Of a stretch of 64,000 nt of DNA, positions 47,203-55,961 are shown piece by piece. The position numbers and the translations under genes were made by a program. Each line of letters begins with the position of its first letter. The stretch's first letter is position 1. The notes under the pieces were generated by a model. That model saw nothing but the letters and a program-made list of their open reading frames with translations, searched no databases and had not been told where the DNA came from. The stretch comes from Phreatobacter cathodiphilus (GTDB taxonomy: Bacteria; Pseudomonadota; Alphaproteobacteria; Rhizobiales; Phreatobacteraceae): positions 4,319,001-4,383,000 of the forward strand of contig NZ_CP027668.1 in assembly GCF_003008515.1 (NCBI RefSeq), given 5' to 3'.

Positions 47203-47639
47203 GGTTCTGCCTGTCGGGTGCCCGGGTTCCAGCCGGGAGGCGCCAGCCGGAAGCCGGCGAAATCGAAGCCGGGCGCCACCGTGCAGCCGACCAGCGTCCA
47301 GTCGCCGAGCGTCTCGGCCGCCTGCCAGTGGTGCGGCGGCACGATGCCCTGCGGGCGCTGGCCGCCCGCGAGGTCCGCGCCGAGGACGAGGTGGCTGACC
47401 GGGCCGGCGTCGCCCGCCGCAAGCGACAGCCGCAAGGGCGCGCCGGCATGCCAGTGCCAGATCTCCACCGCATCCACCGTGTGCCAGTGGGAGCGTTCGC
47501 CGCGCTTCAGCAGGAAATAGATGGCGGTGGACGCCGAGCGCCCGTCCGCGCCGGGCGCGTCGCGGAAGGTCTCGCGGAAATAGCCGCCCTCGGGATGGGG
47601 CGTCAGGCCGAGCAGCGCGATGATCTCGTCGGCCGTCAT
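47199..47639 (-). CDS. cupin protein (DUF985)
   Basis: 146 aa. DUF985-type cupin beginning ADEIIALLGLTPHPEGGYFRETFRD, with RGERSHWHTVDAVEIWHWHAG carrying the metal-binding His cluster, and GCTVAPGFDFAGFRLAPPGW at the C terminus. Often annotated as a YML079-like protein; its reaction is unknown. Begins 11 bases after the tyrA stop and overlaps the GNAT start. Confidence 0.9.
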   Translation of the reverse strand: MTADEIIALLGLTPHPEGGYFRETFRDAPGADGRSASTAIYFLLKRGERSHWHTVDAVEIWHWHAGAPLRLSLAAGDAGPVSHLVLGADLAGGQRPQGIVPPHHWQAAETLGDWTLVGCTVAPGFDFAGFRLAPPGWNPGTRQAEP

Positions 47640-47650
47640 CCGGTCACCCG

Positions 47651-48571
47651 TCACTTCCTGTTCCGGCCGAAGTCCGGATCGGCCGTGTCCTGCCGCTGGT
47701 CGATGATCGAGCGGCGGATGGCGCGGGTGCGGGTGAAGAGGTCGAAGAGCTGGTCGCCCTGGCCCCAGCGGATGTTGCGCTGGAGGGCGATGAGGTCCTC
47801 GGTGAAGCGGCCGAGCACCTCGAGCACCGCCTCCTTGTTGTGGAGGAAGACGTCGCGCCACATGGTCGGGTCGGAGGCGGCGATGCGGGTGAAGTCGCGG
47901 AAGCCGCCGGCCGAGAACTTGATGACCTCGCTCTCGGTGACCTTTTCCAGGTCCGAGGCGGTGCCGACGATGTTGTAGGCGATGAGATGCGGCACGTGGC
48001 TGGTGATGGCCAGCACCAGGTCGTGGTGGTCGGGCGCCATCACCTCGGTCTTCGAGCCGAGCCCCTGCCAGAAGGCGGCGAGGCGCTCGACGGCTTCCGG
48101 GTCGGTGCCCGGCACGGGGGTGAGGATGCACCAGCGGCCGTGGAAGAGCTCGGGGAAGCCGGAATCGGGTCCCGAATGCTCCGTGCCGGCCACGGGGTGG
48201 GCGGGGATCAGGTGCACGCCCGCCGGCATGTGCGGCGCCATCTGCGCCACGATCGAGCCCTTGGTGGAGCCGACGTCGGAGACGATGGCCCCTGGCTTCA
48301 GATGCGGGCCGACGGCCTCGGCCACCGCCCCCATGGCGCCGACGGGCACGCAGGCGATGACGAGATCGGCGTCCGTCACGGCGGCGGCCATGTCGGTGGT
48401 CGCATCGTCGGCGATGGCGAGTTCGCGCACGCGCGCGATGACCGCCTCGGAGCGGTCGGCGGCGACGACCGTGCCGGCAAGCGGCACGTTGCGCAGGGCG
48501 CGCGCGATGGACGAGCCGATGAGCCCGATGCCGATCAGCGCGACCTTGCCGAAGAGAGGCTGGCCGGTCAC
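47651..48571 (-). CDS. tyrA: prephenate/arogenate dehydrogenase
   Basis: 306 aa from GTG 48571, overlapping the hisC stop by 4 bases. N-terminal NAD-binding [11 protein letters not shown] (Gly14-x-Gly16-x-x-Gly19), catalytic [11 protein letters not shown], and the C-terminal helical dimerisation domain ([33 protein letters not shown]). It makes hydroxyphenylpyruvate or, via arogenate, tyrosine. The upstream chorismate mutase and aminotransferase complete the chorismate-to-tyrosine route. Confidence 0.95.
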   Translation of the reverse strand: MTGQPLFGKVALIGIGLIGSSIARALRNVPLAGTVVAADRSEAVIARVRELAIADDATTDMAAAVTDADLVIACVPVGAMGAVAEAVGPHLKPGAIVSDVGSTKGSIVAQMAPHMPAGVHLIPAHPVAGTEHSGPDSGFPELFHGRWCILTPVPGTDPEAVERLAAFWQGLGSKTEVMAPDHHDLVLAITSHVPHLIAYNIVGTASDLEKVTESEVIKFSAGGFRDFTRIAASDPTMWRDVFLHNKEAVLEVLGRFTEDLIALQRNIRWGQGDQLFDLFTRTRAIRRSIIDQRQDTADPDFGRNRK

Positions 48572-49704
48572 CGCTTCATGAACTCGGCGAGGGTCGCCAC
48601 GAGATGGCGGTTGGCCTCCTCGTCGCCGATGGTGAGGCGCAGCGCGTCGGGCAGGCCATAGGCGGCGACGCGGCGCAGCACCAGGCCCTTCGAGACGAGA
48701 TAGGCGTCGGCATCGGCCGCCGTCTTGCCGGCATCCTTCGGGAAGTGGATCAGCAGGAAATTGCCGACCGAGGGCGTGACCTTCAGGCCGAGCTTCTCGA
48801 TCTCCGCGGTGACCCAGGGCAGCCAGGTCTCGTTGTGATCGATGGCCTTCTGGACGAAGGCCTGGTCTGCGATGGCGGCGGCACCGGCGGCGATCGCCGC
48901 GGCATTGACGTTGAAGGGCCCGCGGATGCGGTTCACCGCGTCGATGAGATGGGCGGGGCCGACCATCCAGCCGATGCGCAGCGCGGCGAGGCCGTAGATC
49001 TTCGAGAAGGTGCGCGTCATCACGACGTTCTCGTTCGACGCCACCAGTTCCAGGCCGCTCTCGTAGTCGTTGCGCCGGACATACTCGGCATAGGCCGCGT
49101 CGAGGATCAGCAGCACCGACTTCGGCAGGCCGGCGTGCAGGCGCTTCACCTCGTCGAAGGGGAGGTAGGTGCCGGTCGGATTGTTGGGATTGGCGAGATA
49201 GACGATCTTCGTCTTTTCCGTCACCGCCGCCAGGATGGCGTCGACGTCGGCCGTGAGGTTCTTCTCCTTGACCACGACGGGCGTGCCGCCGGCCGCGAGG
49301 ATCGCGATCTTGTAGACGAGGAAGCCGTGCTCGGTGAACACGCCCTCGTCGCCGGGCCCGAGATAGGCGTTGGTCAGCAGCGACAGGAGCTCGTCCGAGC
49401 CCGAGCCGCAGAGGATGCGGTCGGCGTCGAGGCCGTAGAGCTTGGCGATGGCCTCGCGCAGCTCGGCCGAGGAGCCCTCGGGATAGAGCTCCAGCTTGCT
49501 GGCGAGCTTGCCGTAGGCCTCGATGGCCTTGGGGCTGGCGCCGAGCGGCGTCTCGTTCGAGGAGAGCTTGTAGACCTTGGCGACGCCGGGCGCGCCGGAC
49601 TTGCCGGGCACATAGGCGTCGATCGCCATCACACCGGGACGGGGAACGGGACGCGTGGCTTCGAGGGTCATGTCGGCACCGGAAAGGAAGGGCTGGCCTG
49701 CCAT
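48568..49704 (-). CDS. hisC: histidinol-phosphate / aromatic aminotransferase
   Basis: 378 aa, fold type I PLP enzyme. Markers: [19 protein letters not shown], the PLP lysine in [16 protein letters not shown] (about residue 233) and the Arg of [15 protein letters not shown]. Although HisC-like, its place between chorismate mutase and tyrA suggests aromatic transamination (prephenate or phenylpyruvate), as in the hisC2 of other alphaproteobacteria. Start 49704 (5 bases after the chorismate mutase stop) or ATG 49671. Confidence 0.93.
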   Translation of the reverse strand: MAGQPFLSGADMTLEATRPVPRPGVMAIDAYVPGKSGAPGVAKVYKLSSNETPLGASPKAIEAYGKLASKLELYPEGSSAELREAIAKLYGLDADRILCGSGSDELLSLLTNAYLGPGDEGVFTEHGFLVYKIAILAAGGTPVVVKEKNLTADVDAILAAVTEKTKIVYLANPNNPTGTYLPFDEVKRLHAGLPKSVLLILDAAYAEYVRRNDYESGLELVASNENVVMTRTFSKIYGLAALRIGWMVGPAHLIDAVNRIRGPFNVNAAAIAAGAAAIADQAFVQKAIDHNETWLPWVTAEIEKLGLKVTPSVGNFLLIHFPKDAGKTAADADAYLVSKGLVLRRVAAYGLPDALRLTIGDEEANRHLVATLAEFMKR

Positions 49705-49709
49705 CGCCG

Positions 49710-50507
49710 TCAGGCGGCGATCGGCCTTGCGGTGTAGCCGACCGTGCGGGCGGCTTCAACAGCCATGCCCGAAGCCGCGTCCTGCGCGATCTCGGCCTCG
49801 GAGGCCTCGCGCGGGCCCCAGGCGAGGAGGTGATGGCGGCCGCCCTCGTCGGCGCTCGCCAGCACGGCGTCGACCTCCACGGCCGGGCGGCCGGCGAGGG
49901 TCACCGCGACGAGGCGGGTGTCGAGGCCCGCCGTGTCGATGGAGGGATGGCCGATGACGAGGGCCTGCGGCGGGCGCGGGCTGGCGGCGCGGGCGATGGC
50001 CGGGGCGGTGGCCATGGCGATGGGCTGGCCGGAGCCGCCGAGCTTCTCCCACCAGGGCTCGCGGGCGGGGCCGAGGCCGATGAGGCCGAGATCGCCGCGG
50101 TCGCGGGCGATGGCGGCGACGACGGAGGCCGGGCTCGAGTGCTTCACCAGCGGCACGCCGAAGCCGAAATGGAAGCGGGCGAGCTCGCGGGCGTTCTCCT
50201 GCTCCGGCCCCATGACCACGTGCACGGAGTGCGGCGACTGGACATAGGTGAAGGTGGAGATGATCTGCCGCCAGATCTGCACCACGAGCTCCACCGGCAG
50301 GCGGCCCTTGTGGTTGTCGACGAGGCGGCGGACGACGTCGGCCTCGCGCGCCGGGCGGAAGGCGGAGCCGGTCTCGGCGGTCTTCTTCACCTCGATCAGC
50401 CGCTCGATGATCTGGCCGCGCTCCATCAGGAGGCCGTGCATGGCGGCGTCGATGCGGTCGATCTCGCCGCGCAGGTCGGCAAGGCTCGGCAGGGTGGGAT
50501 CGGTCAT
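49710..50507 (-). CDS. chorismate mutase with PDT-like C-terminal region
   Basis: 265 aa. Residues 5-95 are an AroQ chorismate mutase ([34 protein letters not shown]...). The remaining 165 residues resemble a degraded prephenate dehydratase substrate-binding domain: [35 protein letters not shown]. The usual PDT catalytic Thr-Arg-Phe motif is not visible. This likely supplies prephenate for TyrA; the C-terminal domain may be regulatory. The hisC gene starts 5 bases later. Confidence 0.88.
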   Translation of the reverse strand: MTDPTLPSLADLRGEIDRIDAAMHGLLMERGQIIERLIEVKKTAETGSAFRPAREADVVRRLVDNHKGRLPVELVVQIWRQIISTFTYVQSPHSVHVVMGPEQENARELARFHFGFGVPLVKHSSPASVVAAIARDRGDLGLIGLGPAREPWWEKLGGSGQPIAMATAPAIARAASPRPPQALVIGHPSIDTAGLDTRLVAVTLAGRPAVEVDAVLASADEGGRHHLLAWGPREASEAEIAQDAASGMAVEAARTVGYTARPIAA

Positions 50508-50530
50508 GGCAGGTCCGGCCGGTGGCGGCG

Positions 50531-50941
50531 TCAGGAGAAGAGGGTGTCGGTGGCCCCGCCCGGCAGGGCGGCGGTGACCTCGATCTCGACCTTCATCTCG
50601 GGCTTGAACAGGCCGGCGACGACGAGGAGCGTCGAGGCCGGGCGGATGTCGCCGAAGACCTCGCCGAAGATCGGGAAGACCGTCTCGGCATCGGCGGCGT
50701 CGGTGATGTAGTAGGTGGCGCGCACGACGTTCGCCATGGAGGTGCCGGCCTCCTTCAGCGTCGCAGCGATGGTCTTGAAGCAGTTGCGCGTCTGCTCCTC
50801 CACCGAGGCCGGCAGCGTCATGGTGGCGTAGTCGTAGCCGGTGGTGCCGGCGACGAAGACGAAGCCGCCCTGGACCACGGCGCGGGAATAGCCGGCCGTC
50901 TTCTCGAAGGGGGAGCCCGTGGAGATCAGGCGGCGTTCCAT
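50531..50941 (-). CDS. RidA-family protein
   Basis: 136 aa. YjgF/RidA fold with GYSRAVVQGGFVFVAGTTGYD, EEQTRNCFKTIAATLKEAG, the conserved arginine in VVRATYYITDAADAETVFPIF, and RPASTLLVVAGLFKPEMKVEIEVTA. RidA hydrolyses reactive imines released by PLP enzymes. It is 23 bases upstream of the chorismate mutase gene and so probably heads the operon, giving a logical partner for the aminotransferase. The ATG at 50941 is favoured over the in-frame upstream ATG 51010. Confidence 0.9.
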   Translation of the reverse strand: MERRLISTGSPFEKTAGYSRAVVQGGFVFVAGTTGYDYATMTLPASVEEQTRNCFKTIAATLKEAGTSMANVVRATYYITDAADAETVFPIFGEVFGDIRPASTLLVVAGLFKPEMKVEIEVTAALPGGATDTLFS

Positions 50942-51010
50942 GGCGGTGTCCTCGTGATGGTGGTTCGGTGGACCGTCGGCTCGTCGGGGGACCCGCGCGA
51001 ACCTCAGCAC

Positions 51011-51039
51011 GTCATGCCCGGGCTTGTCCCGGGCATGAC
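51011..51039. repeat. gtcatgcccggg palindrome between leuD and ridA
   Basis: Perfect 12-base arms GTCATGCCCGGG / CCCGGGCATGAC around CTTGT. It folds into a strong hairpin and is the same family as 41277. It may insulate leuD from the ridA operon or serve as a terminator/RNase barrier. Confidence 0.75.
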
Positions 51040-51061
51040 GACTTCGAGCCCTCGCCCTGCC

Positions 51062-51667
51062 TCAGAGCCAGGGACGCGCCGTCGACACCGTCTTCTCGAA
51101 GCTGTCGATCGACTTCTCCTTGACCATGGTCAGGCCGATGTCGTCGAGGCCGTTGAGCAGGCAGTGCTTGCGGAACGGGTCGATGTCGAAGGTGATCGTG
51201 CCGCCGTCGGGGCCGCGGATTTCCTGCGCCTCGAGATCGACGGTGAGCGTCGCGTTGGAGCCGCGATCGGCGTCCTCGAACAGCTTTTCGAGGTCCTCCG
51301 GCGAGACCTTGATCGGCAGCACGCCGTTCTTGAAGCAGTTGTTGTAGAAGATGTCGGCGAAGCTGGTGGAGATCACGCAGCGGATGCCGAAATCGAGCAG
51401 CGCCCAGGGGGCGTGCTCGCGCGACGAGCCGCAGCCGAAATTGTCGCCGGCGACGAGGATCTGGGCGTTGCGGTAGGCCGGCTTGTTGAGCACGAAATCC
51501 GGGTTCTCCGACCCGTCGTCTTTGTAGCGCGCCTCGGAGAACAGCCCCTTGCCGAGGCCGGTGCGCTTGATGGTCTTCAGGTACTGCTTGGGGATGATCA
51601 TGTCGGTGTCGACGTTGATCGTGCGCATGGGCGCGGCGACCCCGGTCAGGACGGTGAACTTCTGCAT
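51062..51667 (-). CDS. leuD: 3-isopropylmalate dehydratase small subunit
   Basis: 201 aa, the standard length. [14 protein letters not shown]...[15 protein letters not shown] and [21 protein letters not shown] (swivel domain, aconitase-like), with the C-terminal [13 protein letters not shown]. It works with LeuC in the leucine pathway, isomerising isopropylmalate; leuC is not in the window, so the subunits are split. Start ATG 51667. The next gene upstream, an SDR, begins after 95 bases. Confidence 0.97.
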   Translation of the reverse strand: MQKFTVLTGVAAPMRTINVDTDMIIPKQYLKTIKRTGLGKGLFSEARYKDDGSENPDFVLNKPAYRNAQILVAGDNFGCGSSREHAPWALLDFGIRCVISTSFADIFYNNCFKNGVLPIKVSPEDLEKLFEDADRGSNATLTVDLEAQEIRGPDGGTITFDIDPFRKHCLLNGLDDIGLTMVKEKSIDSFEKTVSTARPWL

Positions 51668-51762
51668 GGGTTTCCCCCTCACGGCTCGTTGGCCGGGATG
51701 TATCAGAGGGGTGACACTCCCGGCAAGGCGGCCGAGCGGGCCGCGGGCTTGCGGAAGCCGCG

Positions 51763-52674
51763 TCAGAACCTCGTCCCCGTCAGGTCCTCCGACACGGTCC
51801 AGAGCCGGGCGGCAGCCTCCTCGTCCAGCGCCGGCGGCGGAAGGGTCGCCGCGGTCGGATGGCCTCTGGTTTCGTTCAGCCGGTCCGGGCCGTAATAGCC
51901 GCCGCCGGTCGCCGCGGGCGACGTGGCGGCATAGAGGGTCGGCAGGGCGCCCTGCGCGGCCGGCTGGAACAGGAACCAGAGCAGGCTGCGCGCGAGGCCC
52001 ATGGGGCTGTGCCGCCCCGGTGCGTTGTGCAGGAGGTCCGTGCGGGCGACGCCGGGATGGGCGGCGATGCCGGCGATACCCCATCCGCCCGCCCGGCTGC
52101 GCCGCTCGAACTCGAGGGCGAACATCAGGCAGGCGAGCTTGGACTGGCCGTAGGCCTGCATCGGGCGATAGGAGCGCTCGGCGTTGAGGTCGTCGAAGGC
52201 GATCGCGCCCTGTCGCGCCGCGATGCTCGACAGGGACACCACGCGCGCCTCGCGGCCGCGCCTGAGCAGCGGCATCAGCCCGGCCGTCAGGGCGAAATGG
52301 CCGAGATGGTTCGTGGCGAGCTGAAGTTCGAAACCGTCGACCGTCACCTGCCGCTGCGGCGGCACCATGACGCCGGCATTGTTGACGAGGAGATCGAGCC
52401 GCTCCTCCCGGCCGACGAAGCGCCGGGCGAAATCGGCGACGGAGGCAAGGCTCGCGAGATCGACCCGCTCGAACCGAATCGCCGCGGAGGGCAGCGCGCT
52501 CCGTATCGCCGCGACGGCCTCGGCGCCCTTCGCTCCGTTCCGGCCGGCGATCACCACGTCGGCACCGGCTCTGGAGAGAGCGAGAGCCGTCTCGAAGCCG
52601 AGCCCGCCCGTGCCCGTCACCAGCGCCTTGCGGCCGTGCTGGGCGGGCATGTCCGCCGTGGTCCACCTTGCCAT
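51763..52674 (-). CDS. short-chain dehydrogenase/reductase (retinol dehydrogenase-like)
   Basis: 303 aa. The NAD(P) motif is [11 protein letters not shown], with Gly-Leu-Gly in place of the usual Gly-Ile-Gly. NNAGVM, then [11 protein letters not shown] and [18 protein letters not shown] (catalytic Ser and Tyr-x3-Lys) follow; the segment [12 protein letters not shown] is standard. The C terminus resembles WW-domain oxidoreductase/RDH-like SDRs. It diverges from the tetR gene across an 79-base region with a large operator palindrome, so it is probably the regulated target. Confidence 0.9.
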   Translation of the reverse strand: MARWTTADMPAQHGRKALVTGTGGLGFETALALSRAGADVVIAGRNGAKGAEAVAAIRSALPSAAIRFERVDLASLASVADFARRFVGREERLDLLVNNAGVMVPPQRQVTVDGFELQLATNHLGHFALTAGLMPLLRRGREARVVSLSSIAARQGAIAFDDLNAERSYRPMQAYGQSKLACLMFALEFERRSRAGGWGIAGIAAHPGVARTDLLHNAPGRHSPMGLARSLLWFLFQPAAQGALPTLYAATSPAATGGGYYGPDRLNETRGHPTAATLPPPALDEEAAARLWTVSEDLTGTRF

Positions 52675-52695
52675 CCCGTCATCCTTCCGTAAAAC

Positions 52696-52729
52696 TGCAC
52701 TTGGTGCAAAAATATATGCACCAAGTGCA
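52696..52729. promoter_or_regulatory. large palindromic operator between SDR and tetR
   Basis: Exact inverted repeat TGCACTTGGTGCA (52696-52708) and TGCACCAAGTGCA (52717-52729) with an AT-rich 8-base spacer AAAATATA. Each arm is itself nearly self-complementary, giving two nested binding sites typical of TetR-family operators. It lies 22 bases before the SDR start and 25 before the tetR start, so it can repress both. Confidence 0.8.
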
Positions 52730-52753
52730 ATCTTGCATCAAGGGCAAATTTCA

Positions 52754-53344
52754 ATGGGCGATGGGGACGGCGCGCCCGGCCTTCGGGAGCGCAAGCGTCG
52801 CGAGACCGCGAAGCGGATCGTCGAAACCGCCGTCGGTCTGTTCATCCGCCAGGGCTACGACGCGACGACGCTGGACGAGATCGCCGCGGCGGCCGGCATT
52901 TCGCGACGGACGGTGTTCAACTACTTCGCCTCCAAGGACGACATCCTGCTGTCGCTCGAGAGCGAGACGGGGGACCGGCTCGCTGCGCGGGTTCTCGCCG
53001 AGCCCGACGACAAGGACCCGCTGGAGGCGGTGCGCGACGCCATCGTCGCGGAACTGGCGCGCTACCCCGCCGGGGAGATGATCGCCATCGACCGTCTCAT
53101 GCGGTCGAACCCGGCAGTGCAGGCGCGCAAGCTCGCGAGCTATGTCGCTCACGAGCGCACGCTGTTCGCCGTCATGCGCGAGAAATGGCCCGCGCCCGAG
53201 CGCGAGCCGTCGCTGCGCCTCGTCGCGATGATGGCGATCGGCGCCCTTCGTCTGTCTCTGGAGGCCTTCGGCCGCGAGGGCGGCGCCCGGCCCGTCGGCG
53301 ACATCCTGCGCGAGACCTTCGCGGCGCTGGAACGGCGGGGCTGA
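52754..53344 (+). CDS. TetR-family transcriptional regulator
   Basis: 196 aa. N-terminal HTH: RERKRRETAKRIVETAVGLFIRQGYDATTLDEIAAAAGISRRTVFNYFASKDDIL (about residues 10-64), then the ligand-binding helical domain. The start ATG 52754 follows the palindromic operator; the longer open frame through the operator is rejected. It probably represses itself and the divergent SDR in response to an unknown ligand. Confidence 0.92.
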   Translation: MGDGDGAPGLRERKRRETAKRIVETAVGLFIRQGYDATTLDEIAAAAGISRRTVFNYFASKDDILLSLESETGDRLAARVLAEPDDKDPLEAVRDAIVAELARYPAGEMIAIDRLMRSNPAVQARKLASYVAHERTLFAVMREKWPAPEREPSLRLVAMMAIGALRLSLEAFGREGGARPVGDILRETFAALERRG

Positions 53345-53407
53345 GCATCGCCCGCCGGGCTTGCGGTGCCGGGCCCGCCGGCCGATATGGCGGATCGGGA
53401 GACGACC

Positions 53408-53674
53408 ATGACCGTTCGCGACACCATCACCGAGAAGCTCACCGCCGCCTTCGCCCCCACGGCGCTGGAGGTGATCGACGAGAGCCACCACCACGAGGGC
53501 CACGGCGGCTGGCGCGAGGGCGGCGAGACCCATTTCCGCGTCAGGCTCGTCTCGGCGGCCTTCGCCGGCAAGTCGCGGGTGGAGCGCCACCGGATGGTCA
53601 ACCAGACCCTCGACGCCGAGCTGAAGGGCCGCGTCCACGCCCTCGCCATGGAGACGAAGGCGCCGGGGGAATAG
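53408..53674 (+). CDS. BolA-family protein
   Basis: 88 aa. BolA fold with the conserved VIDESHHHEGHGG (His ligand for Fe-S), THFRVRLVSAAFAGKSRVERHRMVNQTL and the terminal LKGRVHALAM. BolA proteins pair with monothiol glutaredoxins in iron-sulfur trafficking and stress response. The start 53408 has an ACGACC spacing and is the family-like beginning MTVRDTITEKL. Downstream, the M20 amidohydrolase converges after 15 bases. Confidence 0.93.
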   Translation: MTVRDTITEKLTAAFAPTALEVIDESHHHEGHGGWREGGETHFRVRLVSAAFAGKSRVERHRMVNQTLDAELKGRVHALAMETKAPGE

Positions 53675-53689
53675 GCCGGCGCCGCGCCC

Positions 53690-54856
53690 TCAGGCCGGCA
53701 TGCGGGTCTCGACGAGCTTGGCCCAGTAGCTCATGCCGATCGGGATGATCTCGTCGTTGAAGTCGTAAGCCGGATGGTGGACCGAGGCCGTGTCGCCCTG
53801 GCCGATCATGATGAAGGCGCCGGGGCGGGCCTGGAGCATGTAGGAGAAGTCCTCGCCGCCCATGATCTGCGGCGCGTCGTCGTTCACCGCCTTCTCGCCC
53901 ACCACCGCCGCCGCGGCGGCCACCGCATGGGGCGTGTGGGCGGGATCGTTGACGGTGGCCGGCACAACGCGCTCGTGCTCCACCGTGGCGGTGGCGCCGA
54001 AGACGGCGGCGGTCCGCTCCGCCACCTCGCGGAGCCGCACCTCGATGAAGTCCCGCACCTCCGCGTCGTGGGTGCGCACCGTGCCGCGCAGCTCCGCCGT
54101 CTGCGGAATGACGTTGTTGGTGAAGCCGGCGTTGAAGGCGCAGATGGAGATCACCGCGCTCTTCAGGGGGTCGACGTTGCGGGCGACGATGGACTGCACC
54201 GCCGCGACGATGTGCGAGGCGACGAGGATCGTGTCGATGGACTGATGCGGGCGCGCCGCATGGCCGCCCTTGCCCTCGACATGGATGCGGAAATTGTCCA
54301 CCGCCGCCAGCATCGGGCCCGGACGAATGGCGAACTGGCCGACGGGCAGGCCCGGCGCATTGTGCATGCCGTAGACCTCCTGGATGCCGAATCGCTCCAT
54401 CATGCCGTCGAGGACCATGGCCTCGCCGCCCTTCTCGCCCTCCTCCGCCGGCTGGAAGATGACGGCGACGGTGCCGTCGAAATTGCGCGTCTCGGCGAGG
54501 TACTTCGCCGCGCCCAGCAGCATGGCGGTGTGGCCGTCGTGGCCGCAGGCGTGCATCTTCCCCGGCACCTTGGAGGCGTGGGGCAGGCCGGTGATCTCGG
54601 TCAGCGGCAGCGCGTCCATGTCGGCGCGCAGGCCCACCACGTTGGCCGACCTGTTCGTCCTGCCGCGGATGATGCCGACGACGCCGGTGCGGCCGATGCC
54701 CGGCACGACCTCGTCGCAGCCGAACTCGCGCAGCTTGTCGGCGACGATGCCGGCGGTGCGGTGCACCTCGAATTGCAGCTCCGGATGTTCGTGGATGTCG
54801 CGGCGCCAGGCGGTGACCTCCTCGTGGAGGGCGGAGATGCGGTTGACGATGGGCAT
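53690..54856 (-). CDS. M20-family amidohydrolase (hippurate/indoleacetyl-aminoacid type)
   Basis: 388 aa metallopeptidase. MPIVNRISALHEEVTAWRRDIHEHPEL...; metal-site motifs GLRADMDALP, MHACGHDGHTAMLLGAA, FQPAEEGEKGG, and PQIMGGEDFSYML. It hydrolyses N-acyl amino acids such as hippurate, or related amides; two zinc or manganese ions are used. RBS CGGAG precedes ATG 54856. A paralogue starts at 63411 at the window end, about 9 kb away and in the opposite direction. Confidence 0.93.
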   Translation of the reverse strand: MPIVNRISALHEEVTAWRRDIHEHPELQFEVHRTAGIVADKLREFGCDEVVPGIGRTGVVGIIRGRTNRSANVVGLRADMDALPLTEITGLPHASKVPGKMHACGHDGHTAMLLGAAKYLAETRNFDGTVAVIFQPAEEGEKGGEAMVLDGMMERFGIQEVYGMHNAPGLPVGQFAIRPGPMLAAVDNFRIHVEGKGGHAARPHQSIDTILVASHIVAAVQSIVARNVDPLKSAVISICAFNAGFTNNVIPQTAELRGTVRTHDAEVRDFIEVRLREVAERTAAVFGATATVEHERVVPATVNDPAHTPHAVAAAAAVVGEKAVNDDAPQIMGGEDFSYMLQARPGAFIMIGQGDTASVHHPAYDFNDEIIPIGMSYWAKLVETRMPA

Positions 54857-54955
54857 GGACGGGCTCCGGACTGCAGGCGAGGCGGAAAGGCTAGCGCCTG
54901 GACAGGGTGGATGGGAGAGCGCCGGCGGATTGCTGGAATGCGCCCGCGCCGGCCG

Positions 54956-55945
54956 TTAGATCTTCATCGCCTCGCGGCTCGACGCGTCGAGGGCGCGCAG
55001 CAGCGGCAGCACCACGTCGATGGCCGGCGTGGCGACGCCGTTCTCCCGGCCGAAGGCCTGCAACTGGCCGACGATGGCCTCGACCTCCATGGGCCGGCCT
55101 GCTTCCGCGTCCTGCAGCATGGAGGGCCGGCCGCCGGGACGTCCGGGCTTCGCCGGCACGGAAGCCGCGGGGTCGACGGTGTGGGTCAGGTCCCAGCCGA
55201 GGGACTTCGCCACTTCGAGCAGCTCGCGGATCAGCGTGACGCCGAGATCGGCGATGGCCGGAACCTCGTGCCAGCGGCCGAGCGGCAGGCGGGTGAGCGC
55301 GCAGAGCGGGTTGGCGGCGATGTTGAGGACGAGCTTCTCCCACATGGCCTTGCGGATGTCGGTGGAGACCTCGCCGTTGAGCCCGGCCTTGCGGAAGACA
55401 TCCGCCGCGGCGTCGGCGCGGGGCGAGGCGTCGCCGGTGGGCTCTCCGATGATCCAGCGGTTGCCGGCCGAATGGGTGATGAGGCCGGGCTCGGTCACCG
55501 CATTGGCGGAATAGACGACGCCACCGAGCACGCTCTCGGGCCCGAGCTCGCGCCACAGCTTGCCCTCGGGGTCGAGGAGGGGGAGCGAGCCGCCTTCCTC
55601 GTCGATGCCGTGGTTCCACCACCACGGCACGCCGTTGGTGAAGAACAGGGCGGCGGCGCCGGGCGCGAGAAGCGCCTTCAGCGGCGCCGCGATGGCCGGC
55701 AGGGAGTGCGCCTTCAGCGTCACCACCACCAGGTCCTGCGGCGGCAGTGTCGCGGGATCGTCGGTGGCGGCGAAGGGCTTGCCGCCCAGCGTCTGGCCCT
55801 CGCTGTGGAGCGTGATGCCCTTGTCGCGGATGGCGGCGAGATGGGCGCCGCGCGCCACGATGGAGACCTCGGAATCGCCCGCCGCGATCAGCCGGGCCGC
55901 GGCGTTGCCGCCCACCGCGCCGGCGCCGAAAATGCAGATCTTCAT
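54956..55945 (-). CDS. panE: 2-dehydropantoate 2-reductase-like ketopantoate reductase
   Basis: 329 aa, PanE/ApbA. NADPH motif MKICIFGAGAVGGNAAARL, conserved KAHSLPAIAAPLKALL, the ketopantoate catalytic Lys in IRKAMWEKLVLNIAANPL and Glu/Asn in the C-terminal helical domain. It reduces 2-dehydropantoate to pantoate for CoA biosynthesis, but a family member with another 2-keto acid substrate is possible. RBS GGAG before ATG 55945. Same strand as the FAD oxidoreductase gene upstream, 16 bases apart. Confidence 0.92.
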   Translation of the reverse strand: MKICIFGAGAVGGNAAARLIAAGDSEVSIVARGAHLAAIRDKGITLHSEGQTLGGKPFAATDDPATLPPQDLVVVTLKAHSLPAIAAPLKALLAPGAAALFFTNGVPWWWNHGIDEEGGSLPLLDPEGKLWRELGPESVLGGVVYSANAVTEPGLITHSAGNRWIIGEPTGDASPRADAAADVFRKAGLNGEVSTDIRKAMWEKLVLNIAANPLCALTRLPLGRWHEVPAIADLGVTLIRELLEVAKSLGWDLTHTVDPAASVPAKPGRPGGRPSMLQDAEAGRPMEVEAIVGQLQAFGRENGVATPAIDVVLPLLRALDASSREAMKI

Positions 55946-55961
55946 GGGGGAGGCTCCGGGG

